From contig DATLBY010000406.1 of assembly GCA_035526665.1 (NCBI GenBank), forward strand, positions 1 to 15,985: 15,985 nucleotides of DNA, in the 5' to 3' direction. This DNA comes from DATLBY01 sp035526665 (lineage in GTDB: Bacteria; Acidobacteriota; Terriglobia; Bryobacterales; Bryobacteraceae). Numbering within the stretch: the stretch's first letter is position 1; every line of letters begins with the position of its first letter. Made by a program: the position numbers and the translations under genes. The notes under the pieces are model-generated. The model worked only from the letters and a program-made list of their open reading frames with translations, ran no database searches and was not told the origin of the DNA. Of this stretch, positions 6,532 to 14,278 are shown one piece after another.

Positions 6532-8052
6532 TCAAGTCCAGTAGCTGCGATCGAGACTACGGTAATGCACCGCCTCGGCCAGGTGGCGCGAGGTCACCGG
6601 AGTGGACTCGCTGAGATCGGCGATGGTCCGCGCCACCTTGAGGATGCGATCGTGCGCCCGGGCCGACAGGCTCATTTTCCGTACCGCCATTTCGAGAGTG
6701 CGCTCGCCCGCATCATCCAGCGCGCAGAGCGCCCGCAGCTCCCGGTGTGGGATGGCGGAGTTATAGAAGCCGCGGGCGTGCTGGATGGCGCGCGCCGCCT
6801 GCACGCGCTCGCGCATGTGGGCCGAGGGAGTGCTTGGGGCTGCGACCCGCAGCTCCTTATAAGCCACCGCGGGAACCTCGATATGCAGATCGATACGGTC
6901 GAGCAGGGGTCCGCTGATCTTTCCCAGATATCGCTGAATGATCCCCGGGGTACAGCGGCACTCGCGCGTGGGATCGCCGTAGAAACCACAAGGACAAGGG
7001 TTCATGGCCGCGACCAGCATGAATTGAGCGGGAAACGACAGCGTCATGCTGGCCCGCGCCAAAGTGACCAGTCCCTCCTCCAGAGGCTGGCGAAGCTGCT
7101 CCAGAACATTGCGGGGAAACTCCGGAAGTTCATCCAAAAACAGTACGCCGTTGTTCGCCAGGCTAACCTCGCCCGGGCGAGGCGTCCCGGAGCCGCCTCC
7201 GAGCAGGCCCGCGTCCGAGACGCTATGGTGTGGCGCACGGAAGGGCCGCTCAGACAGCAAACCGACGCCTCCGGGCAGGATGCCCGCCACGCTATGAATC
7301 TGCGTGCTCTGGAGAGCTTCGGCAAACGTGAGTGGAGGCAGGATGCCGGGGAATCGCTTCGCCAGCATCGTCTTCCCGGATCCTGGCGGACCCACCATAA
7401 GAACGTTATGCCCTCCCGCCGCAGCTACTTCCAGCGCGCGCTTGGCGGTACTTTGGCCACGCACATCCTCGAAATCGGGCGGGCTGTCCTGCTCTCTGGC
7501 CGGGATCATAGGAGCGGGTATGTGCGCCCGAAATTGCCCGGGATTTTTCAGTAAGGCGACGACTTCCGAAATATGGCCGAGGCCGAAGACCTGAACTCCC
7601 TCAGTAACTGCTGCTTCGGCTGCATTGTCGGCCGGCACAATCAGATTCGCGATTCCCTGGCGGCGGGCGCAGACCGCCATCGACAATGTTCCGCGCACTG
7701 GCCGGAGAGAGCCGTCGAGTGAAAGCTCCCCGACGATCAGAAATTTCTCGGAGTTGCCGACGGTCCCCATTGCGCCCAGGATGCCGAGGGCCATCGGAAG
7801 ATCGAAGCCTGCCCCCTCCTTTCGCAAATTCGCGGGAGCCAGATTGATGGTGACGGCCTTATTCGGAAAGCCAAATCCCGAGTTGATCAGTGCGCTCTTG
7901 ATGCGCTCGCGGCTTTCCCGCACGGCCGCATCGGGCATCCCCACGGTGATGAAATCGCGGGCACTGCCCGAGGCGTACAGATCGATTTCCACATCGATCG
8001 GGTGAGCATCGATGCCGCACACCACGGCACTGCGGGTTCGGTAGAGCGCCAA
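6532..8052 (-). CDS. comM: ComM/YifB-family Mg-chelatase-like AAA+ ATPase
   Basis: The 506-residue product matches the YifB/ComM family at its usual length. The N-terminal Lon-S5-like domain (1-170) carries VGMPDAAVRESRERIKSA and INLAPANLRKEGAGFDLPMA. The AAA+ core has Walker A GPPGSGKT at 221-228, Walker B VLFLDEL at 303-309, and a sensor/arginine-finger segment SGPLLDRID at 380-388. A four-Cys cluster (C353, C355, C365, C367) fits the small zinc-binding insert. The C-terminal lid ends AEAVHYRSLDRSYW, as is typical. In naturally transformable bacteria ComM is a hexameric helicase that extends branch migration of incoming single-stranded DNA; the gene is widespread even where competence is unproven. 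The start is a TTG with no obvious Shine-Dalgarno. It lies 51 bases after the stop of the upstream same-strand gene, so cotranscription is possible. Confidence 0.95.
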   Translation of the reverse strand: MALYRTRSAVVCGIDAHPIDVEIDLYASGSARDFITVGMPDAAVRESRERIKSALINSGFGFPNKAVTINLAPANLRKEGAGFDLPMALGILGAMGTVGNSEKFLIVGELSLDGSLRPVRGTLSMAVCARRQGIANLIVPADNAAEAAVTEGVQVFGLGHISEVVALLKNPGQFRAHIPAPMIPAREQDSPPDFEDVRGQSTAKRALEVAAAGGHNVLMVGPPGSGKTMLAKRFPGILPPLTFAEALQSTQIHSVAGILPGGVGLLSERPFRAPHHSVSDAGLLGGGSGTPRPGEVSLANNGVLFLDELPEFPRNVLEQLRQPLEEGLVTLARASMTLSFPAQFMLVAAMNPCPCGFYGDPTRECRCTPGIIQRYLGKISGPLLDRIDLHIEVPAVAYKELRVAAPSTPSAHMRERVQAARAIQHARGFYNSAIPHRELRALCALDDAGERTLEMAVRKMSLSARAHDRILKVARTIADLSESTPVTSRHLAEAVHYRSLDRSYWT

Positions 8053-8103
8053 GAACGGTAGTGCGGGAAGGCCTATAGTTTCTCAGGAAAATCTGCTCCC
8101 ACG

Positions 8104-8907
8104 CTACTTGATAGTGAAAGGGAATTCGGATTCGGCGTTTTGCTCTCCGATGGCGTCGGCGGCGGAGATTACTACTACATATTTACCAGGGCGGAGGGTG
8201 CGATCCAGGCGTAGGCTGATCACACCGGGTATATAGATCTTGGGATAGAAAGATTCGTCCTTTTCTCCGGCTGCCGCAGGGTCGCTGAACAACACTTTAC
8301 CTTCCTCATTCCGCAGAGCCACTCCGTAGCGAACATCGTACCGGTTCTTCGGTCCTAACTTGAATCCAGCGATATCGAATCGGGCCCATATTGTGTCCCC
8401 TCGGTGGACGGCGGGCGGCTGGGGGAGCGGATCGGAGGCATTTTCGGAACGCAGAAAGCGGAAGTTGAGGATGGCGAGGCTGTCCAATCTAGTCAGCGGC
8501 CGCCCAACAACTTTAAACTCGTCTGTATGTAACACTTTAGTGCCAGATATCTTATCGTTTACCTGAAGCTCAATCCGATAGGCGCCCGGCTCAGGAATTG
8601 GCGGAATTTGCACTTGGTAGCGCACCTTCGGCAGCCAGCGTTTATCCTCTGGAGCCAGGTCTGCTTGGATTTCACCCGTCGTCGGAGGCGCGACGAGCTC
8701 TTGAGACGGAGAGAGGGCCCTGATTTGATAGGTCAGATAGATCCGGTCCTCCTCGGTTTTCCCATAACCCGCTATTTGGAAACTGACGTACACCGTTTTG
8801 CCGGCATGGAAGACATGATTCTTAGCCACAGGCGGGCCGTCTTCGTAGTCCTGCAGTGTCCAGTTTGAAACGGCAAGGACGGCGAAGATGGCAAGGTGCG
8901 GGGGCAC
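8104..8907 (-). CDS. Probable secreted protein with a duplicated beta-rich module
   Basis: The 267-residue product has a short hydrophobic N-terminus (PPHLAIFAVLAV), which may be a signal peptide. It contains two diverged copies of one module, at about 30-134 and 164-266. Each begins with VxHxGxTxxxxFxIAG, has a central (K/R)xxxxxIP segment and ends PGxYxxxxxxxDxI(x)nFxxx. The alternating pattern predicts beta sandwiches. The GTG start lies two bases after the stop of the lipoprotein gene upstream, so the two are surely cotranscribed and probably translationally coupled. I do not recognise a named family; the module resembles beta-sandwich proteins of unknown role in Acidobacteriota. A cell-envelope role is inferred from the signal-like N-terminus and the lipoprotein partner. 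Confidence 0.8.
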   Translation of the reverse strand: MPPHLAIFAVLAVSNWTLQDYEDGPPVAKNHVFHAGKTVYVSFQIAGYGKTEEDRIYLTYQIRALSPSQELVAPPTTGEIQADLAPEDKRWLPKVRYQVQIPPIPEPGAYRIELQVNDKISGTKVLHTDEFKVVGRPLTRLDSLAILNFRFLRSENASDPLPQPPAVHRGDTIWARFDIAGFKLGPKNRYDVRYGVALRNEEGKVLFSDPAAAGEKDESFYPKIYIPGVISLRLDRTLRPGKYVVVISAADAIGEQNAESEFPFTIK

Positions 8908-8909
8908 TT

Positions 8910-9428
8910 TTATTGGATGTGAATCGGAAGATCAATCAAAGCGGTCTTTTCCGCGCCGATTTCTCCCCCGTCGGAAACGCGCAGCTTATAGGCGGCCACC
9001 GGCGCATCGAAGATCACGATTCCGCGGTCGCTTTGCATGGGCGCCATGTTTCTAAGCAGTCCCAGCCATTCTGAGACATTTTCGGTGCCCTCCGTGATCT
9101 CAGTGTAACTGTGCCCCCCGGCATCTTCGATACTCATGATGGGTACAGCAACATGTCCACCCCCACCGTTCGATATGGCCAGTTTCACCACCAGAAAGCG
9201 GTTGGATGGGAGCTTACCCTGAAAACCCTCACCCATCTGGGTCCTCCACTCGGTTTCCAGCACGGTGTAGGTAAGGGGACCCACCTGTACCCTTTCTCCC
9301 ATGGGAAACGTACCTAGAGAAGTGAGGGTCTTCGTGCGATTACATCCGGCGATTAGAAGCAGGGCAGCGAGAAGCGAGGCGGTGGCGATCACGCAGCCGG
9401 CTTTGGACACAGCTTTTTTGTTTAACAT
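8910..9428 (-). CDS. DUF4352-like lipoprotein
   Basis: From the ATG at 9428 the product has 172 residues, with a basic start (MLNKKAVSKAG), a hydrophobic run and a lipobox IAGC with Cys29, so it should be lipidated and anchored to a membrane. The mature part begins with a TSLGTFPMGERVQVGPLTYT stretch and continues with VVKLAISNGGG, MSIEDAGGHSY and IVIFDAP. That is the pattern of DUF4352-type immunoglobulin-like domains (GxxxxVGxxxYxVxxxE...FLVVxxxxxN). The frame is open to 9488, but the longer version would overlap the divergent methyltransferase gene and bury the signal peptide, so I prefer the internal ATG, although its Shine-Dalgarno is weak. It is the first gene of a minus-strand pair with the duplicated-module protein. 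Confidence 0.8.
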   Translation of the reverse strand: MLNKKAVSKAGCVIATASLLAALLLIAGCNRTKTLTSLGTFPMGERVQVGPLTYTVLETEWRTQMGEGFQGKLPSNRFLVVKLAISNGGGGHVAVPIMSIEDAGGHSYTEITEGTENVSEWLGLLRNMAPMQSDRGIVIFDAPVAAYKLRVSDGGEIGAEKTALIDLPIHIQ

Positions 9429-9473
9429 GGCGTTACTCAGTGTAATCTCGTTTCTTGTTACTTTAATTAGATT
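9429..9473. promoter_or_regulatory. Short AT-rich divergent intergenic region
   Basis: Only 45 bases separate the chosen lipoprotein start from the divergent methyltransferase ATG at 9474. The AT-rich right half (TTGTTACTTTAATTAGATT) is the likely promoter zone, but I could not fix -35 and -10 boxes with confidence. If the methyltransferase starts at 9495 the gap is 66 bases. Confidence 0.3.
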
Positions 9474-10172
9474 ATGACCTTTCGGCAACTTTTGATGCGT
9501 CGGGGTATGGCATGCATTGCTTTAGCGGGGGTGCTGTCGGTTCCCTTCCCCGGCTTCGCCCAATCGGAGCACCCGGTTACCGGCCGCCGGATCGCTCCCA
9601 CGATGGGCATCGGAGGAGCCGAGTGGCTGGAGCGTTCCGAGCGCGAGATTGAGGAGATGCCCGAGGCCGCTCTCAATATCATCGGTATACAGCCCGGGAT
9701 GACGGTGGCCGATGTCGGCGCCGGCGTGGGGTACTTTACAGTTCGTCTAGCCCGCCGCGTGGGAGCGGGTGGCAAAGTGTTCGCCAATGACGTGCAACCC
9801 GAGATGCTGACAATTCTCAAAGAGCGCGCCGCCAAGGCGAAACTAACGAATATTCAACCGGTTCTGGGTACCGAGTCAGACCCGAAGCTGCCCAAGGGAG
9901 CGATGGACCTCGTGCTGCTGGTGGACGTTTACCATGAATTCTCACAGCCTCAAAAGATGTTGCAGCATATTCGTGAATCGCTGAAACCAGACGGGCGCCT
10001 TGTGTTGCTCGAATACCGCAAAGAGGATCCGCACATCCCCATTCGATCCGAGCATAAAATGAGCGTGGAAGAGGTGAAGGCAGAAGTTTCCGGCGAGGGG
10101 TTCCGGCTGGACAAAGTATTAAAGGAATTACCGCGGCAGCATATTTTAATTTTCCGCAAAAATCTGATGTAA
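9474..10172 (+). CDS. Class I SAM-dependent methyltransferase with signal peptide
   Basis: The 232-residue product has a methyltransferase fold after an export signal. Residues 1-30 form a basic stretch (RRG), a hydrophobic core (ACIALAGVLSV) and a likely cleavage site after PGFAQ. Motif I is VADVGAGVGYFTVRLA (78-93), the acidic residue of motif II is D106 in FANDVQPEML, and MDLVLLVDVYHEF plus a LKPDGRLVLLEYRKEDP strand complete the SAM-binding core. The C-terminus (SVEEVKAEVSGEGF) is the usual substrate-side helix of ubiquinone/menaquinone-type methyltransferases. Its substrate is unknown. ATG 9474 and ATG 9495 are both possible; the second gives a tighter signal peptide. It is divergent from the lipoprotein gene and ends 7 bases before the convergent HDOD gene. 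Confidence 0.88.
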   Translation: MTFRQLLMRRGMACIALAGVLSVPFPGFAQSEHPVTGRRIAPTMGIGGAEWLERSEREIEEMPEAALNIIGIQPGMTVADVGAGVGYFTVRLARRVGAGGKVFANDVQPEMLTILKERAAKAKLTNIQPVLGTESDPKLPKGAMDLVLLVDVYHEFSQPQKMLQHIRESLKPDGRLVLLEYRKEDPHIPIRSEHKMSVEEVKAEVSGEGFRLDKVLKELPRQHILIFRKNLM

Positions 10173-10179
10173 GGGCACT

Positions 10180-11067
10180 TCAGGCCGCCATCCGCATCGC
10201 ATCAAATTCGGAGTGAAAGTCGTGCAGCAGCTCGGGCGCTAAGTGGGATAGTTCCACGGAGTTCAGCACCTGCTCGACCTCCGCCAATTCCTCGGCATCG
10301 GATAAGGCAGGCGAGAGTTTCAGCGAAACTCCGATGCCGTTGGCGATCCTGTCAGCTATGTGGACCACATGACCGATGTGGAACTTGCAGCCATCATACA
10401 GCTCTGGATTTCCGAGGTCGGGTGCATGGTGGATGGCGACAGCATCACGCACCTGCTTAGGGAGATTCCAACGTTCCAGAGCCGCGGCGGAAATATCGGC
10501 GTGAGTCATTCCAAGCACCATTCGCTCACATTCCAGGGGATCCGACTCCAGCACCAGCAGCCGCGCGATCTGCACATGCTCGGGGCGCAGGCCGGTGGCG
10601 ATCACCAGTTTACCGAGGTCGTGAAACAATCCGCTGACAAAGGCATCTTCGGGATAGCTCACCGGCATTCTCTGCGCGAGCTGGTCGGCGAGTATGGCGG
10701 TTCCGAGGGAATGCAGGTTGAATCGCCCCATGGACCAACCCGCCGGGGTTTGCACTCCTTTCCAAATGCAGTTCACGGAAAGTCCCAAGGCTGTATTGCG
10801 CAGTTTGATCAGACCCATTACGGTGATCGCCCGGCAGACTGAGGAGACAGTTGCACCCCTACCGTAAAGGGCTGAATTCACAATGCGGAGCATGGTGCCG
10901 GACAGGACGATGTCCTTCTCAATCATGGCGGCGAGTTTCGGCAAAGAAACATCTTCGCTGGACAGGCTTGCCATTAGAGTCGTCAGAACGGGTGAGAATG
11001 GGGGAAGCTCGTTGAGGCTGCGCAATGCCCGTTCGATGAGAACATCTTGCTTAACGCTTGATTTCAC
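10180..11067 (-). CDS. HDOD-domain signalling protein
   Basis: The 295-residue product is an HDOD-domain protein, a family linked to two-component, cyclic-di-GMP and stress signalling. The domain spans about 15-215, with LPPFSPVLTTLM at its start, SALYGRGATVSSVCRAITVMG in the middle and VSGLFHDLGKLVIA at its heart. Unlike many HDOD proteins, it keeps HD-type residues: H119, H149-D150, H189 in MTHADISAA and H213-H214. The C-terminal 80 residues are helical with no receiver, GGDEF or EAL domain, so any partner must be separate. The GTG start is backed by a strong GAGGGGGG Shine-Dalgarno immediately upstream. It is divergent from hutI and convergent with the methyltransferase gene. Confidence 0.9.
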   Translation of the reverse strand: MKSSVKQDVLIERALRSLNELPPFSPVLTTLMASLSSEDVSLPKLAAMIEKDIVLSGTMLRIVNSALYGRGATVSSVCRAITVMGLIKLRNTALGLSVNCIWKGVQTPAGWSMGRFNLHSLGTAILADQLAQRMPVSYPEDAFVSGLFHDLGKLVIATGLRPEHVQIARLLVLESDPLECERMVLGMTHADISAAALERWNLPKQVRDAVAIHHAPDLGNPELYDGCKFHIGHVVHIADRIANGIGVSLKLSPALSDAEELAEVEQVLNSVELSHLAPELLHDFHSEFDAMRMAA

Positions 11068-11231
11068 ACCCCCCTCATCGGCCGGACTTTTGTTTTGTTT
11101 ACATTAAATTCAGCTTACATTTCTTTTTATCCGTGATATATCTAGGTAACGGTTTAGCATTTAAGCAGCCCGCACTAATCACATCAGGGAGTTCCCAACT
11201 CGTAGATTCATCGATCCGCCGTATCTGCCAA
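11068..11231. promoter_or_regulatory. Divergent regulatory region between the HDOD gene and hutI
   Basis: This 164-base AT-rich stretch must hold both promoters. TTACATT occurs twice, at 11099-11105 and 11115-11121, 16 bases apart, which could be a regulator-binding direct repeat or part of promoter boxes. No clear -35/-10 pair or terminator could be fixed for either direction. Confidence 0.35.
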
Positions 11232-12545
11232 ATGCAAGAACCTTCTCGCGAACCAGCCCCGCTACTCGTGCGCGGAGCCCGTCAACTGCTCACATTAAAT
11301 GGTCCACCCGGACCGCGCCGTGGGCCCGCCATGCTTCAGTTGGGAATCATAGAGGACGGGGCGCTGCTGATTCAACAAGGACTTATTACGAGTGTCGGAC
11401 TTTCCCGAAGAGTGGAAAATTTGGCGGGGGCGCGCGGCGCCATCGAAATTGATGCCACCGGCAAAGTAGTAATGCCAGGTTTTGTAGATAGTCACACTCA
11501 CCTGATTGCCGGGCCATCGCAATCGGACACCCCGCTCTTTCCGCAGGGCCGTCCTCACGACGGGAACGTTGCTCCTGAGCGCTCCCAGGAAAAGCTCCTC
11601 AACGCTATGCGGGCTGTGCAAGGGATGACGGTAAGAGCCTTGGAGTTTCACGCCCGCAAGGTCGTAGAAGGCTGCATTCGGCACGGAACCACCACGCTGG
11701 AAGCCAAGTCCGGCTATGGTATCGACGAGACCACCGAACTGCGCATTCTGCGCGTCCTGGCCTCATTGAACCAAAGGCCGATGCAGGTCGTTTCCACCTA
11801 TCTCGGAGCCCACATTACGCCGCCAGAGTTTGAGGGCCGCCACAAGGAATACCTGGCGTGGATGTGTTCGCGCCTGATGCCGATCGCCAGGCATCGCAGG
11901 CTGGCGGAGTTCGCAGACGTGCATTGTGGCGTGGATGGATTCGACGTGGCCCGCTCCCGGACCTTTCTCGAGAAAGCTTTGCGGTTGGGGCTGGTGCCAA
12001 AAGTGCACGCCGGCCTCGGCGAAGACCCGGGCATCGTCCCAATGGCGATCGAGTTGCGCGCCGCCAGCGTGGACGGACTAAACTTCGTCACGGAAAGCGA
12101 AGCCGAGATGCTATGCCGGTCCGACACCATCACCACTCTGCTGCCGGGCTCGAGCTTCTACCAAGGCAAAATCGAATATGCTCCGGCTCGGATGCTGTTG
12201 CAGCAGGGGGCGGCGGTCGCGATCGCTTCCGGTTTCCGCCACGGCGGAAGTCCGTCTTATAACATGCAGAACGTGGTGGCTCTCGCCTGCTCACATATGC
12301 ATATGTCGGCGGCCGAGGCGATCTCAGCCGCTACCATCAACGGGGCTCACGCCCTGCGCAGGGCGGGTAGGATAGGTTCGCTGCAGACTGGGAAGCAGGC
12401 GGATCTAATCATGCTAAACGTCTCCGATTATCGCGAAATCCCCTACTATTTCGGAGTGAACCTGGTGGCGCTCACGATGCGCCGTGGTGAAATTGTGTAC
12501 AAGGAAGCTGACGTCAATTGGAAAGAAGAATCGTCGAGTGTGTAG
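11232..12545 (+). CDS. hutI: Imidazolonepropionase-family amidohydrolase with altered active site
   Basis: The 437-residue product aligns by motif with HutI, which opens imidazolone propionate to formiminoglutamate in histidine degradation. Seen are GFVDSHTHL (metal ligands H88 and H90), HGTTTLEAKSGYGIDE, STYLGAHITPPEF (H194), VHCGVDGFD, VPKVHA (H259), LLPGSSFY, and a C-terminal GKQADLIMLNVSDYREIPYYFGVN ending typical of HutI. Two positions differ from the canonical enzyme: the DHL histidine is Gly282 (VDGLNFVTE) and the metal-ligand/catalytic Asp of ATDFNPG is Gly334 (IASGFRHGG). The protein may therefore be altered or inactive, or belong to an acidobacterial variant. ATG 11232 was chosen because the upstream extension from 11058 is non-conserved and AT-rich; its Shine-Dalgarno is weak. 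Its end overlaps ftcD by 28 bases, marking an operon. Confidence 0.85.
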   Translation: MQEPSREPAPLLVRGARQLLTLNGPPGPRRGPAMLQLGIIEDGALLIQQGLITSVGLSRRVENLAGARGAIEIDATGKVVMPGFVDSHTHLIAGPSQSDTPLFPQGRPHDGNVAPERSQEKLLNAMRAVQGMTVRALEFHARKVVEGCIRHGTTTLEAKSGYGIDETTELRILRVLASLNQRPMQVVSTYLGAHITPPEFEGRHKEYLAWMCSRLMPIARHRRLAEFADVHCGVDGFDVARSRTFLEKALRLGLVPKVHAGLGEDPGIVPMAIELRAASVDGLNFVTESEAEMLCRSDTITTLLPGSSFYQGKIEYAPARMLLQQGAAVAIASGFRHGGSPSYNMQNVVALACSHMHMSAAEAISAATINGAHALRRAGRIGSLQTGKQADLIMLNVSDYREIPYYFGVNLVALTMRRGEIVYKEADVNWKEESSSV

Positions 12546-13912
12546 CTAATTTTTCCGAGGGAAGGTCTCAGGCCGTTGTTGCGGCCCTTGCAGAGAGCAT
12601 CGCGAAGGTCCCAGGCGTGGCCCTGCTGGATTCCACCATGGATGCCGACCACCATCGCTCGGTGCTCACCTTTGCAGGCACACCGGCCGGAGTGGTTACC
12701 GCAGCAGTGCATGCGGTCGGCCAGGCGGTTGCCCTCATCGACCTCAACCGGCACGCCGGGGTTCATCCGCGGATTGGCGCGGCGGATGTGGTCCCGTTCG
12801 TCCCGGTGCAGGGCGTTTCGATCGAGTATTGTATCCAGCTGGCGGAGGAGGCAGGCGCACAGATCTGGCAGCGATGGCGAGTACCGGTGTATCTTTATGA
12901 AGCCGCGGCCCGAGTTAGCGAGCGGCGGCTGCTGGAGAACGTGCGGCGTGGAGGTTTTGAGGGACTGCGTGAACGAATCCGGACGGATCCCGAGCGGCAG
13001 CCGGATTTCGGCGATCGGGAGTTGCATCCAACGGCCGGCGCAGTGGCGGTGGGCGCACGCAAATTTCTGATTGCCTGGAATGTAAATCTTGCGACGGGAG
13101 ATGTGGGCATCGCGAAATCTATTGCGCGGGCCATCCGGGCTTCCTCGGGAGGCTTTCCTAACGTGAAGGCCTTGGGTCTGGAGCTGGCTTCTCGCGGGCT
13201 GAGCCAGATTTCCATGAACCTGACGGATTTTGAGACCACTCCGCTGCACACCGTATACGATGCGATTCACCAACTGGCGGAATCAGCGGGAGCCGGCATT
13301 GCCGGCAGCGAAATCATCGGGCTGGTGCCGCGCCAGGCGATGGAAGGCGCGGCCGCACATTACCTGCGCTGTGAGAATTTCCGGCCCGACATCATTCTGG
13401 AGCAGCGGCTCACCGACGTGATGGAAAAGAGTCCGGCGGCCGAATTCTTGGAGAGCATCGCCGACCCGGGCATCAGCTACGGGGGCGGAAGCGCGTCGGC
13501 CATGGGAGGCGCAATGGCCGCCGCCCTGGGAACGCTGGTTTGCCGTTTGCTGGCTACCGTCGAGCAGACATTCGAGGCGCATCGGGCGTTCTTCATGGAA
13601 GCTGTCCGCCGGGATGCCGATGCATTCGCGGCGCTGATGGGGTCGGGTAAGCCGGGCCAAGCAGAGATTCAGACGGCTACCGTTGTGCCCCTGGAGATTG
13701 CCGAGCGGGCGGCTGCGCTGGAGAGGGACCTACGGGCTATGGATGTGCCTGCGAAGTTCCAATCGGACATTGTCAGCGCGCTAGCCCTGGCGCGGGCGGC
13801 GGGAACAGGTGCGAGCGCCACCGCGCGCCTGAATTTTCAAGAGCTTGCGCCTGGCAGCTTGCGGGATACGCTGGCTTCGAGGCTTGCCGGGCTATCACCA
13901 GTAGCCGATTGA
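12518..13912 (+). CDS. ftcD: Glutamate formiminotransferase fused to a cyclodeaminase-like domain
   Basis: The 464-residue product combines two modules. Residues 1-300 are a glutamate formiminotransferase, which moves the formimino group of formiminoglutamate to tetrahydrofolate. Visible are VECVANFSEGR, MDADHHRSV, AGVHPRIGAADVVPFVPV with the catalytic-position H83, and FPNVKALGLELASRGLSQIS. Residues about 305-464 are cyclodeaminase-like (FTCD_C), with GISYGGGSASAMGGAMAAAL and a helical tail; this module releases ammonia to give methenyl-THF, and is somewhat shorter than in vertebrate FTCD. The TTG start lies inside hutI with AAGGAAG about ten bases upstream, and the first residues ERRIVECV match the family start. 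The overlap implies translational coupling with the preceding step of the same pathway. Confidence 0.93.
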   Translation: MERRIVECVANFSEGRSQAVVAALAESIAKVPGVALLDSTMDADHHRSVLTFAGTPAGVVTAAVHAVGQAVALIDLNRHAGVHPRIGAADVVPFVPVQGVSIEYCIQLAEEAGAQIWQRWRVPVYLYEAAARVSERRLLENVRRGGFEGLRERIRTDPERQPDFGDRELHPTAGAVAVGARKFLIAWNVNLATGDVGIAKSIARAIRASSGGFPNVKALGLELASRGLSQISMNLTDFETTPLHTVYDAIHQLAESAGAGIAGSEIIGLVPRQAMEGAAAHYLRCENFRPDIILEQRLTDVMEKSPAAEFLESIADPGISYGGGSASAMGGAMAAALGTLVCRLLATVEQTFEAHRAFFMEAVRRDADAFAALMGSGKPGQAEIQTATVVPLEIAERAAALERDLRAMDVPAKFQSDIVSALALARAAGTGASATARLNFQELAPGSLRDTLASRLAGLSPVAD

Positions 13913-13969
13913 CAATTGACGGCGTGGTAACGGAAGCGCACTGGCAAGGATCTCACGTCCGGAGGGATT

Positions 13970-14245
13970 ATGATTTACCGCCAGGTACTGTTGGGCTTCG
14001 CCCTGACATTCGGTCTTTTGACGGGCGCAGTTGCCAAGGATCACGGTCCGTTCGGCAAGAAACACACGGAGAAGGCCGGAAAGCACGCCTACGACGACGA
14101 ATGGCAACGAAAAACCGATAAGGAACGCGATAAAGAATACCGGGAGTGGCTGAAGGCGCAAGGGAAGGCGGAGAAGGAATGGGCCAAAGCCTCCCGCAAA
14201 GACCAGCAGGCTTACTGGAAAGCGCGCCGCAAAATGACGCGGTAA
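13970..14245 (+). CDS. Small lysine-rich secreted protein
   Basis: The 91-residue product has a clear signal peptide (MIYRQVLLGFALTFGLLTG, cleavage likely after AVA at 22) and a very hydrophilic mature part of about 69 residues. The latter is rich in Lys, Glu and Asp with regularly spaced aromatics (EWQ, EYREW, KEWAKAS, AYWKARR), predicting a long amphipathic helix. The ATG has a strong GGAGG Shine-Dalgarno seven bases upstream, which supports a real gene despite its size. It lies 57 bases after ftcD and 33 bases before lipA on the same strand, so it may belong to the same transcript. I do not recognise a family; a periplasmic binding or coating role is conceivable but unsupported. Confidence 0.75.
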   Translation: MIYRQVLLGFALTFGLLTGAVAKDHGPFGKKHTEKAGKHAYDDEWQRKTDKERDKEYREWLKAQGKAEKEWAKASRKDQQAYWKARRKMTR

Positions 14246-14278
14246 CCGCCGCCGGCCGCACGATACACTGATGGTAGA

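Noticed and set aside
6526..7554. Plus-strand frame of 342 codons inside comM.
   Set aside because: It is antisense to the intact AAA+ gene with Walker motifs; it is a GC-driven shadow.
11058..11231. N-terminal extension of hutI to the first start at 11058.
   Set aside because: It would add 58 residues with no family counterpart, overlap the divergent HDOD gene start, and run through AT-rich promoter-like DNA.
12446..13273. Long minus-strand frame of 275 codons antisense to ftcD.
   Set aside because: It is a shadow of a well-supported plus-strand gene in GC-rich DNA; its protein text shows no domain.
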